46,917 nucleotides of DNA from positions 1 through 46,917 of the forward strand of contig JAUJNJ010000017.1 in NCBI GenBank assembly GCA_030448225.1, in the 5' to 3' direction. Below, piece by piece: positions 31,885 through 41,963 of the stretch. The notes under the pieces were generated by a model, which did no database searches, was not told the DNA's origin, and worked only from the letters and a program-made list of their open reading frames with translations. Source of the stretch: Phycisphaerae bacterium. Its GTDB lineage: Bacteria; Planctomycetota; Phycisphaerae; Tepidisphaerales; Tepidisphaeraceae. The stretch's first letter is position 1. Every line of letters begins with the position of its first letter. The position numbers and the translations under genes were made by a program.

Positions 31885-32316
31885 ATGCTATTGCCGCACC
31901 TCGACACGTTGTTCCTGCCGCTCGCCCAACTGGCCCCGTCGCCGCGCGCCGCCTGGGCGCCGGTGGCGCTGATGATCGTGATCGCGATCGGGTTCACGGT
32001 GGGGAACCTCTTCCTGTCGCTCGTGATCGGCCCGAGCCGCACCGGCCCGGGCAAGGAGACGACCTACGAGAGCGGCATGACGCCGGTCGGCGACACGCGC
32101 AAGCGGTTCAACGTGCGGTTCTACATCGTGGCGATGATCTTCCTCGTGTTCGACGTCGAGATCGTCTTCATGTACCCCTGGGCCACGATCTTCGCCCCCG
32201 CCGGCGTGAACCGCGACTTCGCCGGCCTGCTTCTGATCGAGATCATCGTCTTCATCGCCATCCTGCTCGTCGCCTACTTCTACGCCTGGGGCAAGGGCGT
32301 CTTCAAGTGGGACTGA
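31885..32316 (+). CDS. nuoA: NADH-quinone oxidoreductase subunit A
   Basis: A 143-residue membrane subunit of respiratory complex I, at the junction between the peripheral arm and the membrane arm. Three helices: about 22-48 (AWAPVALMIVIAIGFTVGNLFLSLVIG), 80-100 (FYIVAMIFLVFDVEIVFMYPW) and 115-138. The conserved loop TTYESGMTPVGDTRKRFNVRFY and the FLVFDVEIVFMYPWA motif (with the essential Asp and Glu) are typical of NuoA; the usual Cys in the loop is Met here (YESGM). ATG 31885 is preferred to an upstream in-frame GTG at 31858 because it matches family length. nuoB is not adjacent: it lies 4.2 kb downstream. Confidence 0.93.
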   Translation: MLLPHLDTLFLPLAQLAPSPRAAWAPVALMIVIAIGFTVGNLFLSLVIGPSRTGPGKETTYESGMTPVGDTRKRFNVRFYIVAMIFLVFDVEIVFMYPWATIFAPAGVNRDFAGLLLIEIIVFIAILLVAYFYAWGKGVFKWD

Positions 32317-32360
32317 TGTTCGCGCGCGGAACGGCCTGGATGATGTCCTGTCGAAGCCGC

Positions 32361-32610
32361 AATGACCAAGTCCCAATGACCAACAGATGACCCATGCCCT
32401 CATGACCAATTAGGGATCGCGGTGCCTCGCATCGGGAAGTTGCCGATGCCGTCGGCGCACTTCCGCCGGTGTCGTCCGCGGCTTGTCATGGAGCACGCAT
32501 CCACGGGGTCACCCCCCCGCGCGCGGATGGCGCCCCGCGTGCCGTCCGTCCCTTCGTTCATTGACTCATTGGTCATTTGTTGGTCATTGGGGCTGGGTCA
32601 TTGGTCATTC
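32361..32610. repeat. AATGACCAA inverted repeat pair
   Basis: A cluster AATGACCAAGTCCCAATGAC, CAACAGATGACCC (32361-32410) is answered by TTGGTCATTTGTTGGTCATT, GGGGCTGGGTCATTGGTCATT (32569-32610). A third copy in the first orientation lies at 34777-34827, so copies lie both upstream and downstream of the glycosyltransferase gene. The 400-base gap has no gene. Confidence 0.7.
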
Positions 32611-32716
32611 CGCGTTCACTGGCCATTCCCGGACGTTCCTTTCGCCCCACCGCGCCCGCCCATAGAATGACGCCCGGCACCCGGGATGTCCCCCTCCCCG
32701 GCCGTGTCATCGCCGC

Positions 32717-34762
32717 ATGCACGTCGCGACCCCGGCCGCTGTCGATCCGCTGGACGTTCCCGTCGACGACGCGGAGCGCGGGCAGTTGTACGGCGACGTC
32801 CTGCCGCTGGAACTCGACCGCGACGCCGGCGGGTGGTGGCACGGGTGGGCCGTGCTGGCGCTGACGCTGTTCGGCGGCATCCTCCGCTTCCTCCGCCTCG
32901 ACCACCCGACGTTCTGGATCGACGAGGCCTTCACCTACTGGCGCGTCAGCGGCACCTACGGCGAGCTCGTCGACATCCTCCGCCAGGGCGGGTTCACGCC
33001 GCTGCACTACCAGGCGAACTGGCTGCTGGGCCGCGCCACGTCGCTGTCGCCGTTCCACATGCGGCTGATCCCGGCCGTCGCCGGCACGCTCATGATCCCG
33101 GCGATGTACTTCCTCGCCCGCCAGGTCACCGGCCGGGGCGCGGCGCTGCTGACGGCGGCGTTCACCGCGTGCTCGGCGTACCTGCTGAGCTACTCGCGCG
33201 ACGCGAAGATGTACATGGACTGCTGGCTGTTCGTCGCGCTGCACTTCGCCAGCCTGATGTGGTGGCTCCGCACCCGCCGGCCCGTCGCGTGGCTCGCCTG
33301 GGTGGCGGCCGGACTGGCGATGGCCGGCATCCACGGCACGTCGATGATCCTCTTCATCGCCGAGCCGCTCATCCTGCTGACGGCCCGCAACGTGCGCTGG
33401 CAGACGACGCTGGCGTTCGTCGCAGGGCTGGCACTCATCGGCGCGGGGCCCGGCGGGTACTACGGGATGTTCAACCAGTGGGCCGCGCAGATCGAAGAGA
33501 AGGGGTGGAGCGGCGGCAGCGGGCTGAGTTGGGTCGACTTCGCCAACGCCGGCCGCGGCGACGACGCGCTGGAGATGCTCCGCTACCCCGCCACGGCGTT
33601 CCTGCTGAACTGGGAATGGCCGCGCCCGCAGGACGAGGCGAACATCGACCCGCGCGTGCTCTATCACGCGAAGAACGTCGCGTTCGCGCTCGGCGTGCTG
33701 CTGGTGCTGGGCATGTTCCCGTGGCGCACGCGGCTGCGGGCGCGGGTGGTGTTCCTCAACGACGCTCACCCCGCCCCGGGCGAGGCGCCCGAGCCCTGGT
33801 GGCGCGGCACGCTCTGGATCGCGGCGATGATCGTGCTGCCGCTGTTCCTGTTCCACCTCGTGTCGGCGGCGCGGGTGGTGTCGCCGGCCGAGTGGTGGGA
33901 GCCGGTGCGGCTGGCACTGTTCGGCACGCCGCCGCGGGCGATCCTCACCGGCGTGGCGCTGGCGGCGGCGTTCTCGTGCGCCGGGGTGACGCTCGGCGAG
34001 CGCGTGGCGAAGACGACGCAACTCCTGCTGATCGGCGCGGCGCTGTTCCTGATCTGCTTCGGCCTCGGCAAGCTCGTGAGCTTCCGCAACACCGACTCGG
34101 TCTGGGTGCCGCGCTACCTCGGGATGGTGTGGCCGGCCCTGGCGGTGGCGGCGTGCGTGCTGATCTGCCGCCTGCCGGGCTGGCCGCTGCGGTCGCTGGC
34201 GATCGCGCTGCTGCTGGGCGCGAACCTGGCGAACTACGCGGCGAAGCTCGTGTACCACTCGCAGCCCCCGCTGGACCGCGTGGCCGCCGACGTGGTCGCG
34301 GGCCAGGCGGCCGACGGCGCGACCCGCACGTTCCTCAGCACCGCCGAGGGCCGCCTGCTGCTGTCGCCCGGCATCCTCGCACCGGAGGGGCGCTACTACC
34401 TCAGCCAGGCGGCGGGCGTCCGCCTGCGGCCGCGCGACTTCCTCGTCGACAACTTCGATTTCCGCACCGAGCCGTTCGTGAAGGCGATCGGCTTCGCGCC
34501 CGAGGTCGGCACCGGCCCGGAGACGGTGAAGGAAAAACTAACCGCCGCCCCGGGCGTTGCGCGCCTCGTCCTGTGGGACCAGTTCACCGGCCCCCGCCCC
34601 GCCCCGCCGACGCCCCCGGACGCCGACCCGGTGCTCGCCGCCCTCGGCCCCGGTTGGCGCCGCATCCACGCGACCGACCACCCGGTCTACACGACGTTCA
34701 ACTTCGCGTGGGTGTACTCGCACACGTACCGTCGGCGGGAGTACGTGCGGGATGGGGAGTGA
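32717..34762 (+). CDS. GT39-type membrane glycosyltransferase
   Basis: A 681-residue protein with about 10-12 hydrophobic helices. After a 50-residue polar N-terminus the first helix leads into LRFLRLDHPTFWIDEAFTYW; the Asp-Glu pair in a DEA motif in the first periplasmic loop is the catalytic hallmark of the dolichyl-phosphate-mannose/ArnT-like (GT39/PMT_2) family. Later segments (LLSYSRDAKMYMDCWLFVALH, GIHGTSMILFIAEP) fit the family. A soluble C-terminal domain of about 170 residues follows the last helix (APEGRYYLSQAAGVRLRPRDF). It transfers a sugar from a polyprenyl phosphate to a lipid or protein on the outer face; acceptor unknown. Flanked by AATGACCAA repeats. The start has no strong ribosome site. 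Confidence 0.85.
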   Translation: MHVATPAAVDPLDVPVDDAERGQLYGDVLPLELDRDAGGWWHGWAVLALTLFGGILRFLRLDHPTFWIDEAFTYWRVSGTYGELVDILRQGGFTPLHYQANWLLGRATSLSPFHMRLIPAVAGTLMIPAMYFLARQVTGRGAALLTAAFTACSAYLLSYSRDAKMYMDCWLFVALHFASLMWWLRTRRPVAWLAWVAAGLAMAGIHGTSMILFIAEPLILLTARNVRWQTTLAFVAGLALIGAGPGGYYGMFNQWAAQIEEKGWSGGSGLSWVDFANAGRGDDALEMLRYPATAFLLNWEWPRPQDEANIDPRVLYHAKNVAFALGVLLVLGMFPWRTRLRARVVFLNDAHPAPGEAPEPWWRGTLWIAAMIVLPLFLFHLVSAARVVSPAEWWEPVRLALFGTPPRAILTGVALAAAFSCAGVTLGERVAKTTQLLLIGAALFLICFGLGKLVSFRNTDSVWVPRYLGMVWPALAVAACVLICRLPGWPLRSLAIALLLGANLANYAAKLVYHSQPPLDRVAADVVAGQAADGATRTFLSTAEGRLLLSPGILAPEGRYYLSQAAGVRLRPRDFLVDNFDFRTEPFVKAIGFAPEVGTGPETVKEKLTAAPGVARLVLWDQFTGPRPAPPTPPDADPVLAALGPGWRRIHATDHPVYTTFNFAWVYSHTYRRREYVRDGE

Positions 34763-34776
34763 GGGCGCGGAATGCG

Positions 34777-34827
34777 CAATGACCAAGCCCCAATGACCGA
34801 AAAATGACCAAGTTCGAATGACCAATG
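34777..34827 (+). repeat. AATGACCAA repeat, third copy
   Basis: CGCAATGACCAAGCCCCAAT, GACCGAAAAATGACCAAGTT and CGAATGACCAATG repeat the unit found at 32361-32410, here directly after the glycosyltransferase stop. Confidence 0.65.
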
Positions 34828-34941
34828 AGGCACCGGCGACGATTCCGGTAAAGTTCGCCAATAATCGAATCACGAGGGCCGTAACACCCGCCCCGCCCCG
34901 CTGCAACGGCTCGTTGTCTCTTCGCCTCGCGGCCGGATTCC

Positions 34942-35418
34942 TCAGCGAAGAATCATATGGCGAAGCAACCCCACTAGTGACCGGTCGGCATTGAGCGGGC
35001 GACTCGCTTGGTCCGCCGTGTCGACCTCGACGAAGCCGTCGATCGCAGGCTCGTAGCGATACTCTTCGATTCCGCTGTTGTAGCCCAGATGTAGATAATT
35101 CGCGGCTGGTGCGTTCTCTTTGGCCTGATAAGTGATCGTGAAGTCCCCGCCCTCCGAGCGGCCAACTGACTGATCCATCCGCCAAATATCTACGTTCTCG
35201 TTGAGCAGTGAGCCGGTTCCGTACAAGCTCCCACGTTGGGTTCCGAGCCCATCGGTGAGGCGCAATAACTGCAGATAGGCTTCAGGCACTTCGAGACCGA
35301 GCCGATCCCGGATGCCGGCCGACATCTCGGCCAACTTGCCGGGGTCTGCGGGGTCGTCGAAGTAGATGCCTAGCGTGCTTCGCAGGCTGTCTAGGAATGG
35401 TTCGAGCGGTTCCGTCAT
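34942..35418 (-). CDS. SMI1/KNR4-family protein
   Basis: A 158-residue acidic protein from ATG 35418. It shows the SUKH-type layout: an N-terminal helix (EPLEPFLDSLRSTLGIYF), GKLAEMSAGIRDRLGLEVPEAYLQLLRLTDGLGTQRGSLYG, the characteristic Pro-x-x-Tyr and G-x-L region, then NENVDIWRM and a beta-rich centre NYLHLGYNSGIEEYRYEP, ending in a helix. SMI1/KNR4 proteins include immunity proteins for polymorphic toxins and adaptor proteins. No toxin is adjacent. Base composition is lower in GC than neighbours, hinting at transfer. An attC-like fragment lies just upstream (35437-35465). Confidence 0.8.
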   Translation of the reverse strand: MTEPLEPFLDSLRSTLGIYFDDPADPGKLAEMSAGIRDRLGLEVPEAYLQLLRLTDGLGTQRGSLYGTGSLLNENVDIWRMDQSVGRSEGGDFTITYQAKENAPAANYLHLGYNSGIEEYRYEPAIDGFVEVDTADQASRPLNADRSLVGLLRHMILR

Positions 35419-35436
35419 GCCGGTTTCCTAAGGCGG

Positions 35437-35465
35437 GATCATGTGAGGCCGTTGAGCGGCCACGG
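35437..35465 (-). other. attC-like fragment upstream of SMI1 gene
   Basis: On the minus strand GGCCGCTCAACGGCCTCACA then TGATCCCGC repeats 14 bases of the site B right end (GGCCGCTCAACGGC) and keeps the terminal CCCGC. The core AGCGGACCG box and the left half are not seen, so it would be a truncated relic. Confidence 0.35.
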
Positions 35466-35506
35466 CGGCGCACCGGCGAGGTTCGGCCGACACATACCTT
35501 ACCTGC

Positions 35507-36226
35507 TCAAACGACCGTCCGCGCCCCGCCCACTTCGACCACAGAAGTCACCTTCGCCAGCGCCCGCTGCAACGGGCAGGTCGCCGGGTCGGTCGGGCGG
35601 CCGTAGCGGTAGGCGTCGAGCAGCGCCTTCGACCGGGCGGCTAGCATCCGGCGGATCTCGCGGCGCTTGCCCTTCACGCGCTGGATCGTCATGTGGTCGT
35701 ACGCCGTCGTCTGGTGCCGCATCCACGCGATGACGGCCGCCTCGGCGCGCTGCTCCACGGGGATGCGCTCGGTCCGCGCGACCGTGCCGCTGCCCACGGG
35801 CGTGGCGTGGTCGGCGACGGCCCGGGCCAGCCTCGCCGCCAGCGGGAGGTAGCGCGGCGCGAACGCGAGGTAGTCGAGCACCGCGTCGCGGAACGTGCCG
35901 ACGTACTCGACCTGCTTTTCCTCGCGGCGCTTGGCGTCGGCCTCGCGCTTCTTCGCGTAGGCGGGCGTGTCGCGCTCAGCGGCCAGTGCGGCGCGGATCG
36001 GTTCGACGACCGCCCCGCTCGTCCACACGCCGCGCGAGAACAGCTTGCGGCCGCGCTTCTCCTGCACGGTCCACGTCGGGCCGGCGGCCTTGATGCGGCG
36101 CGTTAGGCCCGGGTCGCCCGGCGGCACGAGGACCCACCCGGCGGGCACGCGCAGGACCTGCCCGTCGGCCGTGCGGACGGAAGCGGCGTCGGGGCCGGGG
36201 GCGACGATGCGGGTTTGGTTGGGCAT
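35507..36226 (-). CDS. DUF2293-domain protein
   Basis: A 239-residue basic cytoplasmic protein from ATG 36226 (MPNQTRIVAPGPD). The N-terminal segment VPAGWVLVPPGDPGLTRRIKAAGPTWTVQEKRGRKLFSRGVW is a conserved planctomycete-type extension. The C-terminal DUF2293 part contains YLAFAPRYLPLAARLARAVADHATPVGSGTVARTERIPVEQRAEAAVIAWMRHQTTAYDHM and KGKRREIRRMLAARSKALLDAYR, rich in Arg/Lys and possibly nucleic-acid binding. Function is unknown. The start was preferred to a longer extension as it gives the usual N-terminus. It precedes the SMI1 gene on the same strand with an 88-base gap containing an attC-like fragment. Confidence 0.85.
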   Translation of the reverse strand: MPNQTRIVAPGPDAASVRTADGQVLRVPAGWVLVPPGDPGLTRRIKAAGPTWTVQEKRGRKLFSRGVWTSGAVVEPIRAALAAERDTPAYAKKREADAKRREEKQVEYVGTFRDAVLDYLAFAPRYLPLAARLARAVADHATPVGSGTVARTERIPVEQRAEAAVIAWMRHQTTAYDHMTIQRVKGKRREIRRMLAARSKALLDAYRYGRPTDPATCPLQRALAKVTSVVEVGGARTVV

Positions 36227-36446
36227 GGCGGAATCCGACAGAGTTCTGGTGCGCCGGTGGGCGCGACGTCCGCACGTCGCCGACGCGCCGGCGGACAAGA
36301 ATCATCGGCCGGGAGCGGGCGACGGGTCCAACGACGCGCGGGCGGTGTTGAGAGAGTCGCACCGGACGCACGTCCCGCGGATGAGGTCGAACCGACACCA
36401 AATTCGTTGAAACCTGCGGCCTCTATTCCTTATGGCCTCGCCGGAG

Positions 36447-36475
36447 TTGGACCCGCGGGCACTTCGTACTATAAT
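36447..36475 (+). promoter_or_regulatory. nuoB: Sigma70-type promoter of nuoB
   Basis: TTGGAC (36447-36452), a 17-base spacer and TATAAT (36470-36475). The -10 box is a perfect consensus and the -35 matches 5 of 6. Transcription would start near 36482, leaving about 64 bases before the nuoB ATG. The remaining part of the 320-base gap upstream shows no gene. Confidence 0.75.
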
Positions 36476-36545
36476 TTCACAATCTGCCCGCGGCCCGGTC
36501 GATGCACGAGTTGCCCGCCGGGCGGAGCCGTAAAGGATTGGCCTT

Positions 36546-37106
36546 ATGTTGGATACGCACCAGCTGCCCGATAACGTGTTGACGACCCAGCTGAAGCGGG
36601 TGGTGAACTGGGCCCGTCGCAGCTCGCTGTGGCCGATGCCGTTCGCGACCGCCTGCTGCGGGATCGAGCTGATGGCGACCGCCAGCAGCCGCTACGACCT
36701 CGCCCGCTTCGGGGCCGAGGCGATGCGCTTCAGCCCCCGCCAGAGCGACCTGATGATCGTGGCCGGCCGGGTGACGATCAAGATGATGCCGGTGCTCCAG
36801 CACATCTACCAGCAGATGACCGAGCCGAAGTGGGTCATCAGCATGGGCGCCTGCGCCAGCACGGGCGGCGTGTTCGACGCGTACGCGACGATCCAGGGGA
36901 TCGACCAGTTCATGCCCGTCGACGTCTACGTCCCCGGCTGCCCGCCGCGACCGGAGACGCTCATCGAAGGCATCATGGCGATCCAGCGCATCATCGACGA
37001 GGACGGCCTCCCCCCCGCCGGCAAGCGCCGCCCGCTACAACTGGCGATCGAGCCGAGCTACAAGCCGGTGCCCCAGCCCGTGCCGCTGACGGTCGGCGGA
37101 CGCTAA
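36546..37106 (+). CDS. nuoB: NADH-quinone oxidoreductase subunit B
   Basis: A 186-residue peripheral-arm subunit of complex I that carries iron-sulfur cluster N2, the last cluster before quinone. The four ligands are visible: adjacent Cys37-Cys38 in [12 protein letters not shown], Cys103 in [10 protein letters not shown] and Cys132 in [43 protein letters not shown] is typical. The C-terminus has a Pro/Arg-rich tail. GGA is present 9 bases upstream of ATG 36546. It has its own consensus promoter and its own terminator, so it is transcribed as a single gene, unlike the usual nuoABCD operon. Confidence 0.95.
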   Translation: MLDTHQLPDNVLTTQLKRVVNWARRSSLWPMPFATACCGIELMATASSRYDLARFGAEAMRFSPRQSDLMIVAGRVTIKMMPVLQHIYQQMTEPKWVISMGACASTGGVFDAYATIQGIDQFMPVDVYVPGCPPRPETLIEGIMAIQRIIDEDGLPPAGKRRPLQLAIEPSYKPVPQPVPLTVGGR

Positions 37107-37147
37107 GCGTCGGGACGCAGAAGCGAAGCGATACGCGAAACACCAAG

Positions 37148-37177
37148 AACGTCTGCCTCCGAGGAGGCAGGCGTTTT
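37148..37177 (+). terminator. Intrinsic terminator after nuoB
   Basis: CTGCCTCC / GGAGGCAG, an 8-bp stem with a GA loop, extended by ACG / CGT pairing around one mismatch and ending in GCGTTTTCG. It lies 42 bases after the nuoB stop. Confidence 0.75.
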
Positions 37178-37352
37178 CGTTGCGCCCGCGTCGAGGACAT
37201 TCCACCTGCGGCGACTTGAACCCGCCCCCCGCACGAGGACGGCGCGGCCGCCGCTTGCGGTTTCGCAACGCTCCGCCAGGCACGATTCGATGCGTCGTTT
37301 CCTGCGGACCGGCGCGTGCTTCAGTAATCGCCGCGGACGACGCGCACGGGCT

Positions 37353-40300
37353 TCAGGTCCCCCGCGCGGCCAAGCTCGCGACCATCGCGATGAGTTCGGC
37401 CGGCTCCACGGGCTTGGCCACGTGCATGTCGAACCCGGCCACGATCGCCTTCACGCGGTCCTCGGCGCGGGCGTAGGCCGTCAGCGCGATCGCCGGCACG
37501 CGGCCGCCCGCGTCGGGCGCCAGCGCCCGCACGCGTTTGATCAGCGAGTAGCCGTCCTCGCCGGGCATGCCGATGTCGCTGACCAGCACGCGCGGGCGCT
37601 CGGCCGCGACGAGTTGCAGCGCCTCGGCGGCCGACCCGGCGGTGACCACGCGGGCCTTGCAGTCCTCGAGCAGGCGCCTCAGCATCGCGCGGGCGTCCGG
37701 CTCGTCGTCCACGACCAGCACCGTCACGCCCGCGACGTCGGCGCAGCCGTCGGGCAGTCGCCCGGCCGACGGGGCGGCGCTCGGGTGGTCGCGCTGCACC
37801 TCGGGGTCGGGCTCGGGGTGGATGATCGTCAGCGGCAGCGCCACGCTGAACGTCGCGCCGCGGCCGGGGCCGGGGCTCTTGGCGCGGATCGTCCCGCCGT
37901 GCAGTTCCACCAGTTGCTTCACGATCGACAGCCCCAGGCCCAGGCCGCCGTGCCGCCGGGTCGTCGTCGCGTCGGCCTGGCGGAAGCGGTCGAAGACGAA
38001 CGGCAGGAACTCGGGCGCGATCCCCTCGCCGGTGTCGGTCACGCTCACCTCCAGGTGCGAGTTGACCCGTTCGAGCAGCACCTGCACGCGGCCGTTCTTC
38101 GGCGTGAACTTCACGGCGTTGGTCAGCAGGTTCCACATCACCTGCTGCAGCCGGGCCGGGTCGCCCGATACGGGGCCCGGCGTGCGGGTCGAGCACCTGG
38201 ACCCGAGGGCGGATACCCTGGCGTCGGCCGACGGCTGGCGGCGGCGACCGCGCCTCCGCACGACGGCGGCGAGGTCCACGCATGCTGCACGTCCAGCCGC
38301 CTTGCCGCTGATGATCCGGCTCATGTCGAGCAGGTCCTCGATGATCTGCGCTGGGCGCGGCGTTGCGCTCGATCGTCCGCAGGCCCTCGGCCAGGTCCTC
38401 GTCCTGGCGGCCGCGGGCGAGGATCCGCGACCAGCCGAGGATCGCGTTGAGCGGCGTGCGCGCTCGTGGCTGAGCGTGGCGAGGAACTCGTCCTTCATCC
38501 GCCCGGCCCGCTCGGCCTCGTCCCCACGCTGCCCGCTCGCGGTCAGGCGCCGCCTGCCGCTCGTCCTCCGCCCGCTTGCGGTCGGCGATGTCGATGCCGG
38601 AGGGGATCAGGTGCGTGATGCGCCCGCGGCTCGTCCTTCGCGGGCGAGAGCATGAAGTCGATCGGCATGCGCGTGTCGCCCGCCATGCGGACGGTCACGT
38701 CGTAGCGCACGATCTCGCCGCCGCCGCCCGCGCGACCGCGTCGCGCAGCGGGCCTGCACGCCGGGGTCGTAGGACCACCAGTAGCAGTCCCAGAACTTCT
38801 TGCCCGACGTCCTCGCTTGCAGCCCACCGGCCGCAGCGCTTCGTGGCGTTCGCCTCGGTGAGGGTGCCGTCGGGCGTCATCACCCCGACGAACGCCAGCG
38901 TGTTGTCGATGATCCGCCGCGCGTGCCCTCGCTCTCCCGCAGCGCTTCCTCAGCGCGCGCCTGCCGTTCGGTGATGTCGACGGTGGCGGCGAGCAATCCG
39001 GCCGCCCTGCCGTCCCGGTCCTTCAACAGCGAGACGCTGTTGCTGACCCAGACGTCCGACCCGTCGTGGCCGGACGTAACGCTCTCGATGACGAACGGCA
39101 CCCCGTTGCCGACGGCCTTCTCGAGCAGCGCGAGGTTGCCTGGGAGGTCGTCGGGGTGCGGGATGTCCTGCATCTGCAGGTTCGGCAGTTCTCGGCGCGC
39201 GGCCGATGATCTGCAGTACCGCCTGTTCGCCAGCACGTAGCGCTCGGTCAGGTCGACCTGCGATGCCCGCCTCGGTCTGCTGGAAGACGGCCTGCAGCCG
39301 CCCTCGCTCTCGCAGCCGCGGCCTCGACCGCTGTTCGGTGACGTCGCTGTGACGAGCACGACCTCCTCGACCCGCCCGGCGTCGTCCTTCACGGGTAGAC
39401 GTACGCGCGCACCACCGGGCGCACGGCCGGCGTGCTCGCCGCGGTCGAGCGTGTAGGGGATCGGCTCGATCGTGACCGCCTCGCCGGCGAACGCGCGGCG
39501 GAACAGCGGCGCCATCCCGCGGCGGCCAGTTGCGGGTCGTGGAGGATGTTGTAGCCCGGCAGGTCGGCCCGCGTGACGCCCACAGCGCCCCACGCCCAGT
39601 TCACCCGCCGGATCGGCTGTCGGTAGCCAAGATCTATGCGCGAGCGGCGACTGCTCGACGAGCCGCTGCCAGCGGAACTCGCTCATCCGCCGCGCCTCGT
39701 CGGCCCGCTTCTGCTCCGTGAGGTCGCGGAGGTAGCCGGTGAACGCGGCGCCTCGGTCGGCAGCCGGATGATCTCGTCAGCTCGACGGGAACTCCGTCCC
39801 GTCCTTCCGCACGCCCGTGATCTCGAACCGCCGGCCGAGCACCGAGGCCCTCGCCCGTGGCGAGGTACCGGGGGCCAGCCTCGGCGGTGCGCCGGCGCAC
39901 GCCGACGGGATGATCAGCGACGCCATCTCCTGCCGAGCGTCGGCGCGCGGCCGTAGCCGAACGTCGCCTCGGCGGTGGGGTTCCACTCGGTGACGCGCCC
40001 TCGTGGTGCATCCGACGATGCAGTCCAGCGTGGTCTGCACGACGGCCGTCAGTCGCGCCTCGCTGCAGCGCAGTTTCCGGCTCGGCCCGGCTGCGGCTCG
40101 ACGAACTGCCCGACCGCCCGACCGACTCCAGCATCGCCAGCAGCGGCTCGTCCGGCGGGCTGACCTCGCGGGTGAAGAACTCCATCACCGCGACCGCCTC
40201 GCCGTCCCACACGACCGGGAAGCAGAACTGCCGTGCAGGCCCGCCTCGCGCGCCATCGCGCGGCGGAGGAAGTTCGCGTCCTCCTGCACGTCGGTGATCC

Positions 40301-41102
40301 ACGCGGGGCGGCCGACTGCCATCGCGGCCCGGCGGCCCGACGCCGGGCGCCCAGCGCGTGGACCTGCTCAGCGCGCGAACGCGTCGGCCGCGAAGCCGGC
40401 GGCAGCTGTGGCGGTCGCACCGCAGGACGTGGTCGTCGCGGTCGGCGATCCAGAGGGCGGACCACCCCAGCCGTAGGCGTCGCGGACCGCGTCGAGCAGG
40501 CGGCCCGGGCGTCGAGCAGGTCGGTCGCGTCGGCGAGCGCCCGCGTCACCGCGTGCTCGACCTGCAGCAGCCGTTCCGCCAGTTGACGGTCGCGCTCGCG
40601 CGCCGCGACCCCGCGTCTGCGCGCCGGAGCTCGATCTCGGTCACGACCGCCGCCGCGAGGTCGCGGACGATCCCCACCTCCCGGTCGGACCAGCGCGCGG
40701 CTCGGTGTCGATCACGCAGAACGACCCCAGCGCTGCCCGCCGGCCGTGATCAGCGGCACGCCGAGGTACGCGACGACGTCGAGTTCGCGGACGGCCGGGT
40801 TCTCCCGCACGAGCGGGTGCCGGCGGGCGTCCTCGACGACGAGCGGCACGCCGGACGTCACCGCGTATTGGCAGAACGAGTGGCTCAGCGGCGTCTGCCG
40901 CGACGACGCCCACGGCTCCGGCAGGCCGACGCTCTTGAAGACTGTTGGTCCGCATCCACGAGCGACACCAGCACCGCGCGGCGAGCACGGCGGCGGCGAG
41001 ACGCGTGAACCGGTCGAACGATTCCTCCGCGCCGCTGTCCAACAGGTCGGTCGCCCGCAGGGCGGCCCAATCGAACCGGATCGGCGACGGAATCACTCTC
41101 AT
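37353..41102 (-). CDS. Multi-sensor hybrid histidine kinase, frameshifted
   Basis: From ATG 41102 the parts are: GAF domain (MRVIPSPIRFDWAALRATDLLDSGAEESFDRF..., to about 40640, ending GSFCVIDTEPR), a second GAF (about 40550-40090, FCFPVVWDGEAVAVMEFFTREVSPPDEPLL), several PAS/PAC repeats (about 40060-38560: ITGVRKDGTEFP, PFVIESVTSGHDGSDVWVSNSVSLLKDRDGRAAGLLAATVDITER), then HisKA (MKDEFLATLSHE, phospho-His about 38468), HATPase (NLLTNAVKFTPKNG, DTGEGI, GGLGLGLSIVKQLVELHGG) and a C-terminal receiver (VLVVDDEPDAR, phospho-Asp in LVSDIGMPG, Lys in HVAKPVEP) ending at 37353. About 1,240 residues. More than ten frame changes, mainly in the PAS area. Probably a cytoplasmic sensor of small ligands or redox state. 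Confidence 0.75.
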
Positions 41103-41211
41103 AGCGCAGCATTATACGGGCAAATCGGCTGAAGGAGATTCGATGAGGGAACTCCGCAACGCTGGCCCGGATGTCTGGCGAGCTTCGGCGCTCTCCCGAT
41201 CTTCTGCGGAT

Positions 41212-41859
41212 TCACAGAAGTTCGCCGGTCGGGGCCACGCTTGCGTTGTAGCAGCACGGCTCACCGGGAACCGCTGCGATGGGCGCGTCCCGCCATCGCT
41301 GCCACGGCGGGTCGGGGCGCAGGGCAGGCCGGATGCACGGGAGTGGGCTGAGCGTGGACGGTGCGACCGGCGCCGACGGCGAAGTCCCGATGCGGGCAAG
41401 TTCGGGACACGGACGGCGGCTTCTAAAACGGCCGTGCAAACGGGAAGCGGTGAGCCCGAACCAAGCTCCGCCGCGGGGCGACGCGATGATCACGCGGTCG
41501 TATCGGCCGGCGGCGTCGCAGACGTGCTGCCACGGCGTGCTCGTCTTGACGATGTAGTCCGCCGCCCCGAGCCGCCGCGCTCGGCCACGTCGTCCGGGTC
41601 GGGCTTGCAGAAGATGACGAGGTCGGTGACGCGTGCGTCAGAACGGACGGCCCGCATCACGTCGAACCCGCTCATGTCGAACTGATTGTCGAGGATCATC
41701 ACGCTGGGGCGCGTTCTGTGCGAAGCAGGCTCAACGGCCGGCCGCTGTCGACCGCGATCGCGTCGTGGCCGCGCGTTCGAGCAGGCGGGCCAACAACGAG
41801 CCGGTGTCACGATGGTCGTCGACGACGAGGATCACGCCCACAAGTCGTGCAGACATCAT
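41212..41859 (-). CDS. Response-regulator receiver protein, frameshifted
   Basis: Starting at ATG 41859 (MMSARLVGVILVVDDHRDTGSLLARLLERA) the receiver is read with shifts near 41775 and 41705 (PSVMILDNQFDMSGFDVMRAVRSD, phospho-Asp in ILDNQ) and 41580 (DYIVKTSTPW, conserved Lys). Residues after about 41500 (VIIASPRGGAWFGLTASRLHG) are in a further frame; the C-terminal limit is uncertain and I give the stop of that frame. It is transcribed in the same direction as, and upstream of, the hybrid kinase (110 bases), which suggests a joint signalling unit. Only a receiver is seen, no DNA-binding domain. The gene could end anywhere near 41450. Confidence 0.55.
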
Positions 41860-41933
41860 GCCAAGTGAGACGTCTCACCCGCGCCGCCGCCGCCGCGCGA
41901 CGTCGCCCCGGGCTATTGGCGAAAATGCGAGCG

Positions 41934-41963
41934 AAAACCCCCGACCGGCGGGGACGGGGTTTT
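41934..41963 (-). terminator. Terminator of the tRNA-Gly gene
   Basis: AAAACCCC and GGGGTTTT flank a GC-rich interior, directly adjoining the tRNA 3-prime end. Read on the minus strand, the GC stem is followed by TTTTCGC. Confidence 0.55.
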
